Source of the DNA: JAWPMT01 sp965227935
GTDB taxonomy: Bacteria > Bacteroidota > Bacteroidia > Cytophagales > Cyclobacteriaceae
Assembly (NCBI GenBank): GCA_965227935.1
Contig: CBDDGS010000055.1
Span: forward strand, 2,356,001-2,420,000
Direction of reading: 5' to 3'
DNA length: 64,000 nucleotides
Shown here: piece by piece, positions 1-12,700 of the stretch
Layout of the letters: the number at the start of each line of letters is the position of its first letter
Numbering within the stretch: position 1 is the stretch's first letter
The notes under the pieces: generated by a model
What the model saw: the letters and a program-made list of their open reading frames with translations, nothing else
Told to the model about the DNA's origin: nothing
The model's database searches: none
Translations under genes and position numbers: made by a program

Positions 1-288
1 GTTGGCATTCTGAACATTGCCTCCGTTGGTAGTAGTTCGTAAGTCGTTGTCTGTGAGGCTAATAAGTAGTGGAAAGTTGCTCAGGTTGCCGCTGCCGGAG
101 ATACGATTATAATCGATGGTCACGGCTTTTCTAAAGCTATAGCCAGAGAGTTGTGCTTGCGCTTTTTGACTGCTAAAAAGGAATAGTAAGGCTGTTATTC
201 CCAGAACGCTGACTCTGGGTAAGAGACCAACAATGGCTTTGAAGTGGGTGTTAACCGAAATTGGAAAGAAGATACTTCTGTCTCTCAT
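1..288 (-). CDS. DUF2341 domain-containing secreted protein, N-terminal part (cut by left edge)
   Basis: The minus-strand frame is open from an ATG at 288 to the window edge (96 codons seen). It reads as a signal peptide with a hydrophobic stretch ending in KAQAQ, followed by GYSFRKAVTIDYNRISG, then NFPLLISLTDNDLRT and NGGNVQNAN. This order (YRK-x-I-x-I, then NFPxLxSLTDxDLR, then GGxVQNANG) is the start of the DUF2341 domain found in large Bacteroidota surface proteins, where it often precedes LamG-like or repeat domains and a T9SS tail. An in-frame ATG nine codons upstream (315) would give a longer leader, MDSSTRLRHMRDRS, and cannot be excluded. The function is unknown, and a surface-anchored or secreted location is inferred. 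The rest of the gene lies outside the window. Confidence 0.75.
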   Translation of the reverse strand, partial: MRDRSIFFPISVNTHFKAIVGLLPRVSVLGITALLFLFSSQKAQAQLSGYSFRKAVTIDYNRISGSGNLSNFPLLISLTDNDLRTTTNGGNVQNAN

Positions 289-723
289 GTGTCTAAGCCG
301 AGTGCTGCTATCCATTTGATTGCTCAAGTGCGGATCTTGACGGTGCTGAGCATCAAGCAGTGGACATTAGCACTTATACTTAGGTAAATCTACCCATAGA
401 GGTATCTGCTACATTTATATTTTCGCTGAAGGAGCAAAAACAAGGATCGATCCTGATTGGATGGTGTTGCACTTCGGCATCGCAATGCTGCTAAAGTCGC
501 CTTTTTTCATAATGCCAAGCTCGTGCCGTCAGACAGATTATGCGTTCTAAATGAGGGAGTTACGAGCTATACGGCGACCTGTTTTCGATCTCTACGTGGG
601 CCTAATCACGGGTTGTGGTTGAATGACCGGTCTACCGGTAAGATTGCGGTACGGATCAATTGTTGAAAATTGACTAACGGCGGTTGTAAGCTGTTACTGC
701 AAAATGGCGTGTCGAAGCAGTGA
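289..723. other. Intergenic region without a convincing gene
   Basis: This lies between the start of the DUF2341 gene (minus strand) and the end of the giant HYR gene (minus strand), so it should hold the promoter of the former. A 69-codon plus-strand frame at 457-666 has no recognisable domain or signal and is probably chance. The duplicated ACCGGT near 628-640 has no known meaning. Nothing else is seen. Confidence 0.5.
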
Positions 724-757
724 TTTGGCGAGCAGGATTCCGGTCCTGCTCGCCAAA
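724..757 (-). terminator. Strong hairpin after the giant HYR gene
   Basis: A perfect inverted repeat with 14-bp arms (724-737 and 744-757, core GGCGAGCAGGA / TCCTGCTCGCC) and a 6-nt loop begins 9 nt after the TAA stop (767-769) of the minus-strand giant gene. There is no long U tract after the stem, so it may be an mRNA-stabilising hairpin or an atypical terminator rather than a classical intrinsic one. Confidence 0.6.
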
Positions 758-766
758 AGCTGGCCA

Positions 767-3700
767 TTATTTTACTGGGATAAGGAAAGCAGTTTTGGTC
801 TTATCCCCGGCTGTGAGCTTGTACAGGTAAGTGCCTTTCGAAAGATTCGTCACGTCGAACAGGTTATTATAAACGACATTCGGGTCTGCGATATCGTCGA
901 AGAGTGTCACCACCAGTTTTCCTGTCATATTGTAGACTTCCAGCTTGACTCTCGTAGTTTGTGGCACTACGAAATCAATGTACACATTGGACACAAATGG
1001 ATTTGGGTAGGCCTTCACACTCAGTGTTTCCACCTCAACCTGACCCTTCGCCAATTCCTCTTCTTCATTGCTGCCAGGAGTCATGACTCTACTTGCAGGC
1101 TGCTCGAAATGGATCTCTTGCACGCAGCTACTTGAGTTGCCCTGCGAGTCTGTTGCGGTCCAGGTCCTGGCAATATCCTGACAATCCTCTATTTCGTCAT
1201 TAACTATCGTAGAGTACCCACATACCTGTCCTTTGCCATCGAGCCAACCGATGACTGTAAACTCGCCCACAGTCAATCCTTGGATATCCTGTGAACAAGA
1301 TGTATGAATTTCGCGCTTGCGTTTTCTGTTCACCTCGAACGTTGTTCGGGACTTGAGTTTATCCATACCCACTGCCCATGCATTGACACTTAGTGTATCT
1401 CCAGGTTGGACATCGGTGAAAGTAGCCAACGTACGACGACTCTTATAGAAGACCTTGACCATGGCGCCAGCTGGGCCATCGTAAACGACACTAAGCTCCA
1501 ACATACCCTTATCGCACTCACAGCTTTCCACGGGCGGCTGGGAACTATCACATGTGTTGCCGTATCTATCTGTCCAACCTTTGACGGTGAATTCACCGAC
1601 AACCTGTCCTAAGATGTACCTGGAGCACGACGTGTGTATTTTCCTTTCCCGGCCGTGATTCACATAAAAGGAAGTGTACGACTTGAGTTTGTCCTTGCCG
1701 ATGTGTCTGGCATCCACCGTCAAATACTCACCAGGCTGGACGTTGTGGAAGGTTGCCAGCTTCTTCTTGTAATCATAATACACTGTCACTTTTCCGCCGG
1801 CCGGACCATTGTATTGAACAGTCAACGTTACCATTCCTCCTTTGCAATCACAACCACCCGGCTCGGTCGTATTCAGTGGAGCGTCTGAATAACTGATCAG
1901 TAAGTTCTCATCGCAGTTATCAGTAGCAGTGGCCATTCCTGTGTAGCTTGGATCGATATTGTCATCGCCACAGGCCAGTGTCACGTCCGCGGGGCATTCG
2001 ATTGCAGGAGGTGTCTGATCTCCCTCAATTTCGATGATTTGCTTACAGGTGCTCTCATTGCCATTGATATCTGTGGCCTTCCAGGTTCTTATGATTGTGG
2101 AGGAGGTACCGTTGTCACCGGCTACTTCGGTATAGCCACAGTATTGCCCATCACCATCCAGCCAACCGACCACCGTAAACTCTCCGATGGTCTGTCCTGT
2201 AATGTCCTTCGAACAGGATGTGTGGAATTCCCTTTCATGTCCTCCTTCGACCATGAAGGTGGTGTTGCTCTTCAGCTTGTTTTCACCTACGGTCCAGGAA
2301 ATCACAGTGAGGGTGTCGCCAGGCTGCACATTTGTGAATGTACCAAGCAATTCATCGCGGTAGTAGAACGCATTGACGGTGGCACCTGCGGGCCCATCGT
2401 ATCGAACGCTCAATTCTATCATGCCACCATCACAATCGCAATCCTCAATCGGAGCTACAGACTGATCGCATGTGCTTCCGTAGCGATCTGTCCAGCCAAT
2501 GACAGTCAACTCGCCTACGACTCTTCCCAGAATGTATTTGGAGCATGACGTGTGAATCTCAAGTTCAGGGCCGCCGTTCACATAGAATGAGGTGTTGGAC
2601 TTTAGTTTGTCCTCACCAATAGATGTGGCATCCACTGTAAGCCAGTCACCTGGCTGCACATTGTTGAAGGTCGCGAGAGGTTCGCCTGAATCATAGAATG
2701 CTTCCACAGTGGCATTCGCCGGTCCATCGTATTGCACAGTCAGTGTGACCATTCCTCCCTCACAGGCGCAGCTGAATCCTTCTTCAGGAGTGTTAGGTTT
2801 GAAGACGTCCGTGTAGGTGATGTCTGCAACACCACAGTTGTCTTCCGCAGTGGCCATTCCCGTGTTGGAAGGATCGATATCCGTATCATCGCAAGACAAC
2901 GAAACGTCAGGAGGGCAGGTCAGCATTGGAGGCTCAGTATCCTCTTGTACTTGTATTACCTGGCTCTCCGTTGTTGTGTTGCCACATGCATCAACGGCCG
3001 TCCATGTCCTTGTCAGAATTTCAGATTCACCGCTGGTTTTCAACTTCACGCGATCGAAATTCAACTCCCAGCCTTTATGGAATTCCTCGGCAAGGAGCCT
3101 GATTTCCAGTTTTTCACCATGCAACTCGGGGTTGTCGTTGGAATTGTATTGCAGCCCGATTGGCAGCCAATACGAATCGTTCGCAGGTGATGCTCCCGAT
3201 ATCGTGGCAACAACGACTCCTCCGGCGACGAGCTCAATACGGTAGTCGGGGCCGGCGCCTTCGTTGTAAGGAGAAGGATTACCAACCAATACCGTGAGTG
3301 TGTAGTTCTTGTCTGGTGCCAGGGTTTCAGACAACACTTGACTCAGTCCTCTCACGTAGCCCCACTTGGAGATGGTATACATGATATTGTCTCCGTCAGG
3401 AGCCACACCCCCGTACCCATAGCTGGCCGGGTTGTTGTATGCTCCGGCAAACGAGCTATTTGAGAGCTTCCATTGACCAGGATACTTCGTCTTGTAGTAT
3501 CCTTTCTTCCAACCGGATATATTCGAACTCCACTCGCAATTGGGCAGCGAGGGATGTTCAAAGCTGTGGTTCTTGACGTAGACATCTTCCATCGTGTTTT
3601 CGGAGCTTTCGCTGAAAGTCACTTCAACATTAGGATCACAAGTGTCATATGCCGTTACGTTCGGAATTGGTGGGGCTTCACCACAGTCCAAAGTCACATC

Positions 3701-6700
3701 GTCGGGGACACCGACGAGCACTGGTGCTTCTTCGTCAATGGTCGTAATCGTCTGGATGGCACTAGTCTTGTTACCACAGGCGTCTTCTGCCGTCCATGTG
3801 CGCAGAATTACGCCGGGGCAATCATTCAATCCGTCCTCATCATCCACATAAGTTATGATCGGTTGAGTTGCGCAATTATCAGTTGCGGTAGCAGTACCCA
3901 CGTTGGCGTTGTCAATATCACATCCAAAGACCGTGACGTCATCAGGAATGATCAAAGTAGGACTTTCGGTATCGCCGCCGCTATACGATATCTCTATCTG
4001 ATCCGCGAAATTGTCACAATCATCGAAGATCGAGTAAGTATAAGTCACATTCCAGCTGCAGTCATTGCCTGAAGGAGCTCCATTCTTCTCCACATGAACC
4101 CCGCCGCAGTTGTCCTCATAGAGATCTGCAATTTCCGATGCGGTTGGTCCAGTTGGGATTTCTGAATAACAAGCGACGATGTTCATTTCTCCTGAAGGGA
4201 TCTCGGCTCCATCCTTGAGTACCGGTGGAGTTGTATCATCGATGATAATTGTTTGATTGACTTCCGTGAAGTTGCCGCATGCGTCAGTCACCCTGTAAGT
4301 CCTGGTGAGGGTTTCAGCACAGGATTCGCCGTCTGAGACATCACCAATAAACGTGACGGTTAGCGCTGAACAGATGTCGCTTGCGTTCACGATTGAGATA
4401 TCTGCTGCAGGGACATCTTCAGGACATTCGACTGTCAATGCGGCCAGAGGAGCCACAGCCGGTGGAGTGGTGTCGACTATCGTAAACGTAGCCGTCGTAG
4501 TCGACGCATTACCAAAGTCGTCAATTACCGTGAATGTAACTATGGCACTTCCCGTCAATCCGCAATCGTCAGTGAGTCCGGTGAAGTCATCGCTCCACCC
4601 GATTATGTTGCAGTTATCAGTGGCTTCTGCTCCTCCCTGAGTATCCAACCACGTTTGCAAATCAGCGCCGTTACCAGAACCATCACATTCCACGGTAAGG
4701 TCGGAGGCAGGATTGGTAATCATTGGCGCTTCATTGTCGGTGACGGTGACCTCGAAGGAGCAGGTGGCTGTATTGCCTGCTGCATCTGTTAGGACGAAAG
4801 TGTTGGTGGTTGTTCCAACAGGGAAGGTAGAACCTGAAGGCAGGCCAGCAGTCTGCACCCATGTTTGTCCAGGGCAGTTGTCAGTGGTCATCGGATCGTC
4901 GTAAGCCACTACTGCACCACACACGCCCGGATCGTTGTTGACACTGACGTCGGCAGCACATGCGATGGTGGGTGCTTCATTGTCAGTGACGGTGACCTCG
5001 AAGGAGCAAGTAGCTGTATTGCCTGCTGCGTCTGTGACGACGAATGTGTTGGTAGTGGTTCCAACTGGGAAGGTAGATCCAGAAGGCAGTCCAGCTGTCT
5101 GCACCCAAGTCTGTCCAGGGCAGTTGTCGGTGGTCATCGGATCGTCGTAAGTCACGACTGCTCCACATACACCCGGATCGTTGTTGACGCTGACGTCGGC
5201 GGCACACACGATGGTCGGTGCTTCATTGTCGGAGACGGTGACCTCGAAGGAACAGGTAGCTGTATTACCCGCTGCATCAGTTACTACGAATGTATTTGTG
5301 GTGGTTCCAACTGGGAATGTTGATCCTGAAGGCAGTCCAGCAGTCTGTACCCATGTTTGACCCGGGCAATTGTCAGAAGTCATTGGATCGTCGTAAGTCA
5401 CGACTGCACCACATACTCCCGGATCGTTGTTGACGCTGACGTCGGCAGCACACGCGATGGTCGGTGCTTCATTGTCGGTGACTGTGACCTCGAAGGAGCA
5501 GGTGGCTGTATTGCCTGCTGCATCTGTGACGACGAATGTGTTGGTGGTTGTTCCGACAGGGAATGTCGAACCAGAAGGCAGCCCAGCTGTCTGCACCCAA
5601 GTCTGACCAGGGCAGTTGTCAGTGGTCATTGGATCGTCATAAGTGACGACCACACCGCATACTCCCGGATCGTTGTTGACACTGACGTCGGCAGCACACG
5701 CGATGGTCGGTGCTTCATTGTCGGTTACTGTGACCTCGAAGGAGCAGGTAGCGGTGTTACCTGCGGCATCTGTGACGACGAAGGTGTTAGTGGTTGTACC
5801 TACAGGGAAGGTTGATCCTGAAGGCAGTCCTGCGGTCTGCACCCAAGTCTGTCCAGGGCAGTTGTCGGTGGTCATCGGATCGTCGTAAGTGACGACCGCA
5901 CCACACACTCCTGGATCGTTGTTGACACTGACGTCGGCAGCACACGCGATGGTCGGTGCTTCATTGTCGGTTACTGTGACCTCGAAGGAGCAGGTGGCGG
6001 TGTTACCCGCTGCATCTGTTACCACGAAGGTGTTGGTGGTGGTTCCAACTGGGAATGTCGACCCAGAAGGCAGTCCGGCAGTCTGTACCCATGTTTGACC
6101 CGGGCAGTTGTCGGTCGTCATTGGATCGTCGTAAGTCACGACTGCACCACATACTCCCGGATCGTTGTTGACGCTGACATCGGCAGCACACGCGATGGTA
6201 GGTGCTTCATTGTCGGAGACTGTGACCTCGAAGGAACAGGTAGCTGTATTGCCTGCTGCGTCTGTGACGACGAAGGTGTTGGTAGTTGTTCCTACAGGGA
6301 AGGTAGAACCTGAAGGCAGGCCAGCAGTCTGCACCCATGTTTGTCCAGGGCAGTTGTCAGTGGTCATCGGATCGTCGTAAGCCACTACTGCACCACACAC
6401 GCCCGGATCGTTGTTGACACTGACGTCGGCAGCACATGCGATGGTGGGTGCTTCATTGTCAGTGACGGTGACCTCGAAGGAGCAAGTAGCTGTATTGCCT
6501 GCTGCGTCTGTGACGACGAATGTGTTGGTAGTGGTTCCAACTGGGAAGGTAGATCCAGAAGGCAGTCCAGCTGTCTGCACCCAAGTCTGTCCAGGGCAGT
6601 TGTCGGTGGTCATCGGATCGTCGTAAGTCACGACTGCTCCACATACACCCGGATCGTTGTTGACGCTGACGTCGGCGGCACACACGATGGTCGGTGCTTC

Positions 6701-9700
6701 ATTGTCGGAGACGGTGACCTCGAAGGAACAGGTAGCTGTATTACCCGCTGCATCAGTTACTACGAATGTATTTGTGGTGGTACCTACAGGGAAGGTTGCT
6801 CCTGAAGGCAGTCCAGCTGTCTGCACCCATGTTTGACCCGGGCAATTGTCAGAAGTCATTGGATCGTCGTAAGTCACGACTGCACCACATACTCCCGGAT
6901 CGTTGTTGACGCTGACGTCGGCAGCACACGCGATGGTCGGTGCTTCATTGTCGGTGACTGTGACCTCGAAGGAGCAGGTGGCTGTATTGCCTGCTGCATC
7001 TGTGACGACGAATGTGTTGGTGGTTGTTCCGACAGGGAAGGTAGATCCTGAAGGCAGCCCAGCTGTCTGCACCCACGTTTGACCAGGGCAGTTGTCAGTG
7101 GTCATCGGATCGTCATAAGTGACGACTGCACCGCACACTCCCGGATCGTTGTTGACACTGACGTCGGCAGCACACGCGATGGTCGGTGCTTCATTGTCGG
7201 TGACTGTGACCTCGAAGGAGCAAGTAGCTGTATTGCCTGCGGCGTCTGTTACAACGAAGGTGTTGGTGGTAGTACCAACTGGGAATGTAGCTCCTGAAGG
7301 CAGGCCTGTGGTCTGTACCCATGTTTGACCAGGGCAGTTGTCGGTAGTCATTGGATCGTCATAAGTGACGACTGCACCGCACACTCCCGGATCGTTGTTG
7401 ACACTGATGTCAGCAGCACACGCGATGGTCGGTGCTTCATTGTCGGTGACAGTGACCTCGAAGGAACAGGTGGCTGTGTTACCCGCTGCGTCTGTTACAA
7501 CGAAGGTGTTGGTAGTCGTTCCGACAGGGAAGGTTGCTCCTGAAGGCAGTCCAGCAGTCTGTACCCAAGTCTGTCCAGGGCAGGTGTCAGTGGTCATTGG
7601 ATCGTCATAAGTGACGACTGCACCACAAACTCCCGGATCGTTGTTGACACTCACATCAGCAGCACACGCGATGGTGGGTGCTTCATTGTCGGTGACAGTG
7701 ACCTCGAAGGAACAGGTGGCTGTATTGCCTGCGGCATCTGTGACAACGAATGTGTTGGTGGTGGTTCCCACAGGGAATGTTGATCCTGAAGGCAGGCCGG
7801 CTGTCTGCACCCATGTTTGACCAGGGCAGTTATCAGTAGTTGCAGGGTCTGAGTAAGTCACGACTGCTCCGCAAACACCCGGATCGTTGTTGACGCTGAT
7901 GTCAGCAGCACACGCGATGGTCGGTGCTTCATTGTCGGAGACCGTGACCTCGAAGGAACAAGTAGCTGTATTGCCTGCGGCGTCTGTTACAACGAAGGTG
8001 TTGGTAGTCGTTCCGACAGGGAAGGTTGCTCCTGAAGGCAGGCCGGCTGTCTGCACCCATGTTTGACCAGGGCAGTTATCAGTAGTTGCAGGGTCTGAGT
8101 AAGTCACGACTGCTCCGCATACTCCCGGATCGTTGTTGACGCTCACGTCGGCAGCACATGCGATGGTCGGTGCTTCATTGTCGGTGACAGTGACCTCAAA
8201 GGAGCAGGTGGCTGTATTACCCGCTGCATCAGTGACTGCGAAGGTGTTGGTGGTTGTTCCTACAGGGAATGTTGAACCAGAGGGTAGTCCAGCAGTCTGT
8301 ACCCAAGTCTGTCCAGGGCAGTTGTCAGTGGTCATCGGATCGTCGTAAGTGACGACTGCACCACATACTCCCGGATCATTGTTGACGCTGACGTCGGCAT
8401 CACACGCGATGGTAGGTGCTTCATTGTCAGTGACCGTGACCTCGAAGGAACAGGTGGCGGTGTTGCCTGCGGCATCGGTGACGACGAAGGTGTTGGTGGT
8501 TGTTCCAACAGGGAATGTTGCTCCTGAAGGCAGGCCTGTGGTCTGCACCCATGTTTGTCCAGGGCAGTTGTCAGTGGTAGCAGGGTCTGAGTAAGTGACG
8601 ACTGCACCACATACGCCCGGATCGTTGTTGACGCTGACGTCAGCAGCACACGCGATGGTCGGTGCCTCGTTGTCGGTGACGGTGACCTCGAAGGAGCAAG
8701 AAGCTGTATTGCCTGCGGCATCGGTGACGACGAAGGTGTTGGTGGTTGTTCCAACAGGGAATGTTGCTCCTGAAGGCAGGCCTGTGGTCTGCACCCATGT
8801 TTGTCCAGGGCAGTTGTCAGTGGTAGCAGGGTCTGAGTAAGTGACGACTGCACCACATACGCCCGGATCGTTGTTGACACTGACATCGGCAGCACATGCG
8901 ATGGTCGGTGCCTCGTTGTCAGTGACGGTGACATCGAAGGAACAAGTAGCTGTATTACCCGCGGCATCAGTGACGACGAAGGTGTTGGTGGTAGTACCTA
9001 CAGGGAATGTTGCTCCTGAAGGCAGGCCTGTGGTCTGCACCCATGTTTGTCCAGGGCAGTTGTCAGTGGTAGCAGGGTCTGAGTAAGTGACGACTGCACC
9101 ACATACACCCGGATCATTGTTGACACTGACGTCGGCGGCACATGAGATGGTAGGCGCTTCATTGTCGGTGACAGTGACCTCGAAGGAGCAAGTAGCTGTA
9201 TTGCCTGCGGCGTCTGTTACAACGAAGGTGTTGGTGGTAGTACCAACTGGGAATGTAGCTCCTGAAGGCAGGCCTGTGGTCTGTACTGTAGTCACGCCTG
9301 GGCAATTGTCAGTGCCAATAGGAGTGGTGTAGGTCACGACTGCTCCGCAAACACCCGGATCGTTGTTGACGCTCACGTCGGCAGCACACGCGATGGTCGG
9401 TGCTTCATTGTCAGTGACAGTGACCTCGAAGGAGCAGGTGGCTGTATTACCTGCTGCATCTGTGACGACGAAGGTGTTGGTGGTTGTTCCGACAGGGAAG
9501 GTAGATCCTGAAGGCAGCCCAGCTGTCTGCACCCACGTTTGACCAGGGCAGTTGTCAGTGGTCATCGGATCGTCATAAGTGACGACTGCACCACATACAC
9601 CCGGATCATTGTTGACGCTGACATCAGCAGCACACGCGATGGTCGGTGCCTCGTTGTCGGTGACTGTGACATCGAAGGAGCAGGTAGCTGTGTTACCTGC

Positions 9701-12700
9701 GGCATCTGTGACGACGAAGGTGTTGGTGGTGGTACCTACAGGGAATGTTGATCCTGAAGGCAGGCCTGCAGTCTGCACCCAAGTTTGACCAGGGCAGTTG
9801 TCAGTGGTCGCAGGGTCTGAGTAAGTGACGACTGCTCCGCATACTCCCGGATCGTTGTTAACGCTGACATCAGCAGCACACGCGATGGTAGGTGCTTCAT
9901 TGTCGGTGACAGTGACCTCGAAGGAACAGGTAGCTGTATTGCCTGCGGCATCAGTGACGACGAATGTGTTGGTGGTGGTTCCGACAGGGAACGTAGATCC
10001 TGAAGGAAGCCCGGCTGTCTGTACCCAAGTCTGACCAGGGCAATTGTCGGTAGTTGCAGGGTCTGAGTAAGTGACGACTGCACCACACACTCCTGGATCG
10101 TTGTTGACGCTAACATCAGCAGCACACGCGATGGTGGGCGCTTCATTGTCGGTGACTGTGACCTCGAAGGAACAGGTAGCTGTATTACCCGCTGCATCTG
10201 TGACGACGAAAGTGTTGGTGGTTGTTCCGACAGGGAATGTCGAACCAGAAGGCAGCCCAGCAGTCTGTACCCATGTTTGACCAGGGCAGTTGTCACTGGT
10301 CATCGGATCGTCGTAAGTCACGACGGCACCGCACACTCCCGGATCGTTGTTGACGCTGACATCGGCAGCACATGCGATGGTTGGTGCTTCATTGTCGGAG
10401 ACGGTGACCTCGAAGGAACAAGTAGCTGTATTGCCTGCGGCATCAGTGACGACGAATGTGTTGGTGGTGGTACCGACAGGGAATGTTGCTCCTGAAGGCA
10501 GTCCTGCGGTCTGCACCCATGTTTGACCAGGGCAGTTATCGGTGGTCATCGGATCGTCGTAAGTGACGACTGCACCACATACACCCGGATCGTTGTTGAC
10601 GCTGACGTCGGCAGCACATGCGATGGTCGGTGCTTCATTGTCGGAGACGGTGACGTCGAAGGAGCAGGTAGCTGTGTTACCCGCGGCATCTGTGACGACG
10701 AAGGTGTTGGTGGTAGTACCAACAGGGAATGTTGCTCCTGAAGGTAGGCCAGCAGTCTGTACCCATGTTTGTCCAGGGCAGTTGTCGGTGGTCATTGGAT
10801 CGTCATAAGTGACGACTGCTCCACACACTCCCGGATCATTGTTGACGCTCACGTCGGAAGCACACGCGATGGTCGGTGCCTCGTTGTCGGTAACCGTGAC
10901 CTCGAAGGAACAGGTGGCTGTATTGCCCGCTGCATCGGTGACGACGAAGGTGTTGGTGGTAGTACCAACTGGGAATGTAGCTCCTGAAGGCAGGCCTGTG
11001 GTCTGCACCCACGTTTCACCAGGGCAATTGTCAGTGGTCATCGGATCGTCATAAGTGACGACTGCACCACACACGCCCGGATCGTTGTTGACACTGACGT
11101 CGTCAGCACACGCGATGGTAGGTGCTTCATTGTCGGTGACTGTGACCTCGAAGGAACAGGTAGCTGTGTTACCCGCTGCATCTGTGACGACGAAAGTGTT
11201 GGTGGTTGTTCCGACAGGGAATGTCGAACCAGAAGGCAGCCCAGCAGTCTGTAACCATGTTTGACCAGGGCAATTGTCAGTGGTCATCGGATCGTCGTAA
11301 GTGACGACTGCACCACATACGCCCGGATCGTTGTTGACACTGACATCGGCAGCACATGCGATGGTCGGTGCCTCGTTGTCAGTGACGGTGACATCGAAGG
11401 AACAAGTAGCTGTATTACCCGCGGCATCAGTGACGACGAAGGTGTTGGTGGTAGTACCTACAGGGAATGTTGAACCTGAAGGCAGCCCAGCAGTCTGTAC
11501 CCATGTTTGACCAGGGCAGTTGTCGGTGGTCATTGGATCGTCATAAGTGACGACTGCACCACATACACCCGGATCATTGTTGACACTGACGTCGGCGGCA
11601 CATGAGATGGTAGGCGCTTCATTGTCGGTGACAGTGACCTCGAAGGAGCAAGTAGCTGTATTGCCTGCGGCGTCTGTTACAACGAAGGTGTTGGTGGTAG
11701 TACCAACTGGGAATGTAGCTCCTGAAGGCAGGCCTGTGGTCTGTACTGTAGTCACGTCTGGGCAATTGTCAGTGCCAATAGGATCGTCGTAAGTCACGAC
11801 TGCACCACATACTCCCGGATCGTTGTTGACGCTGACGTCGGCAGCACACGCGATGGTCGGTGCTTCATTGTCGGTGACTGTGACCTCAAAGGAGCAGGTG
11901 GCTGTATTGCCTGCGGCGTCTGTTACAACGAAGGTGTTGGTGGTAGTACCAACTGGGAATGTAGCTCCTGAAGGCAGCCCAGCAGTCTGCACCCAAGTCT
12001 GACCAGGGCAATTGTCGGTAGTCATTGGATCGTCGTACGTGACGACTGCTCCACATACACCCGGATCATTGTTGACACTGACGTCGGCAGCACACGCGAT
12101 GGTCGGTGCTTCATTGTCAGTGACAGTAACCTCGAAGGAGCAGGTGGCTGTATTGCCCGCGGCATCAGTGACGACGAAGGTGTTGGTAGTGGTTCCGACA
12201 GGGAAGGTTGCTCCTGAAGGCAGTCCAGCTGTCTGCACCCATGTTTGACCAGGGCAATTGTCGGTAGTCATTGGATCGTCGTACGTGACGACTGCTCCAC
12301 ATACACCCGGATCATTGTTGACACTGACGTCGGCAGCACACGCGATGGTCGGTGCTTCATTGTCAGTGACAGTAACCTCGAAGGAGCAGGTGGCTGTATT
12401 GCCCGCGGCATCAGTGACGACGAAGGTGTTGGTAGTGGTTCCGACAGGGAAGGTTGCTCCTGAAGGCAGTCCAGCTGTCTGCACCCATGTTTGACCAGGG
12501 CAATTGTCGGTCGTCATTGGATCGTCGTAAGTGACGACTGCACCACATACACCCGGATCGTTGTTGACACTCACATCAGCAGCACACGCGATGGTCGGCG
12601 CTTCATTGTCGGTGACAGTGACCTCGAAGGAGCAAGTAGCTGTATTACCCGCTGCATCAGTGACGACGAAAGTGTTGGTCGTTGTTCCAACAGGGAAGGT

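Noticed and set aside
457..666. 69-codon plus-strand frame in the left intergenic region
   Set aside because: No recognisable domain, hydrophobic segment or start signal; length is within chance.
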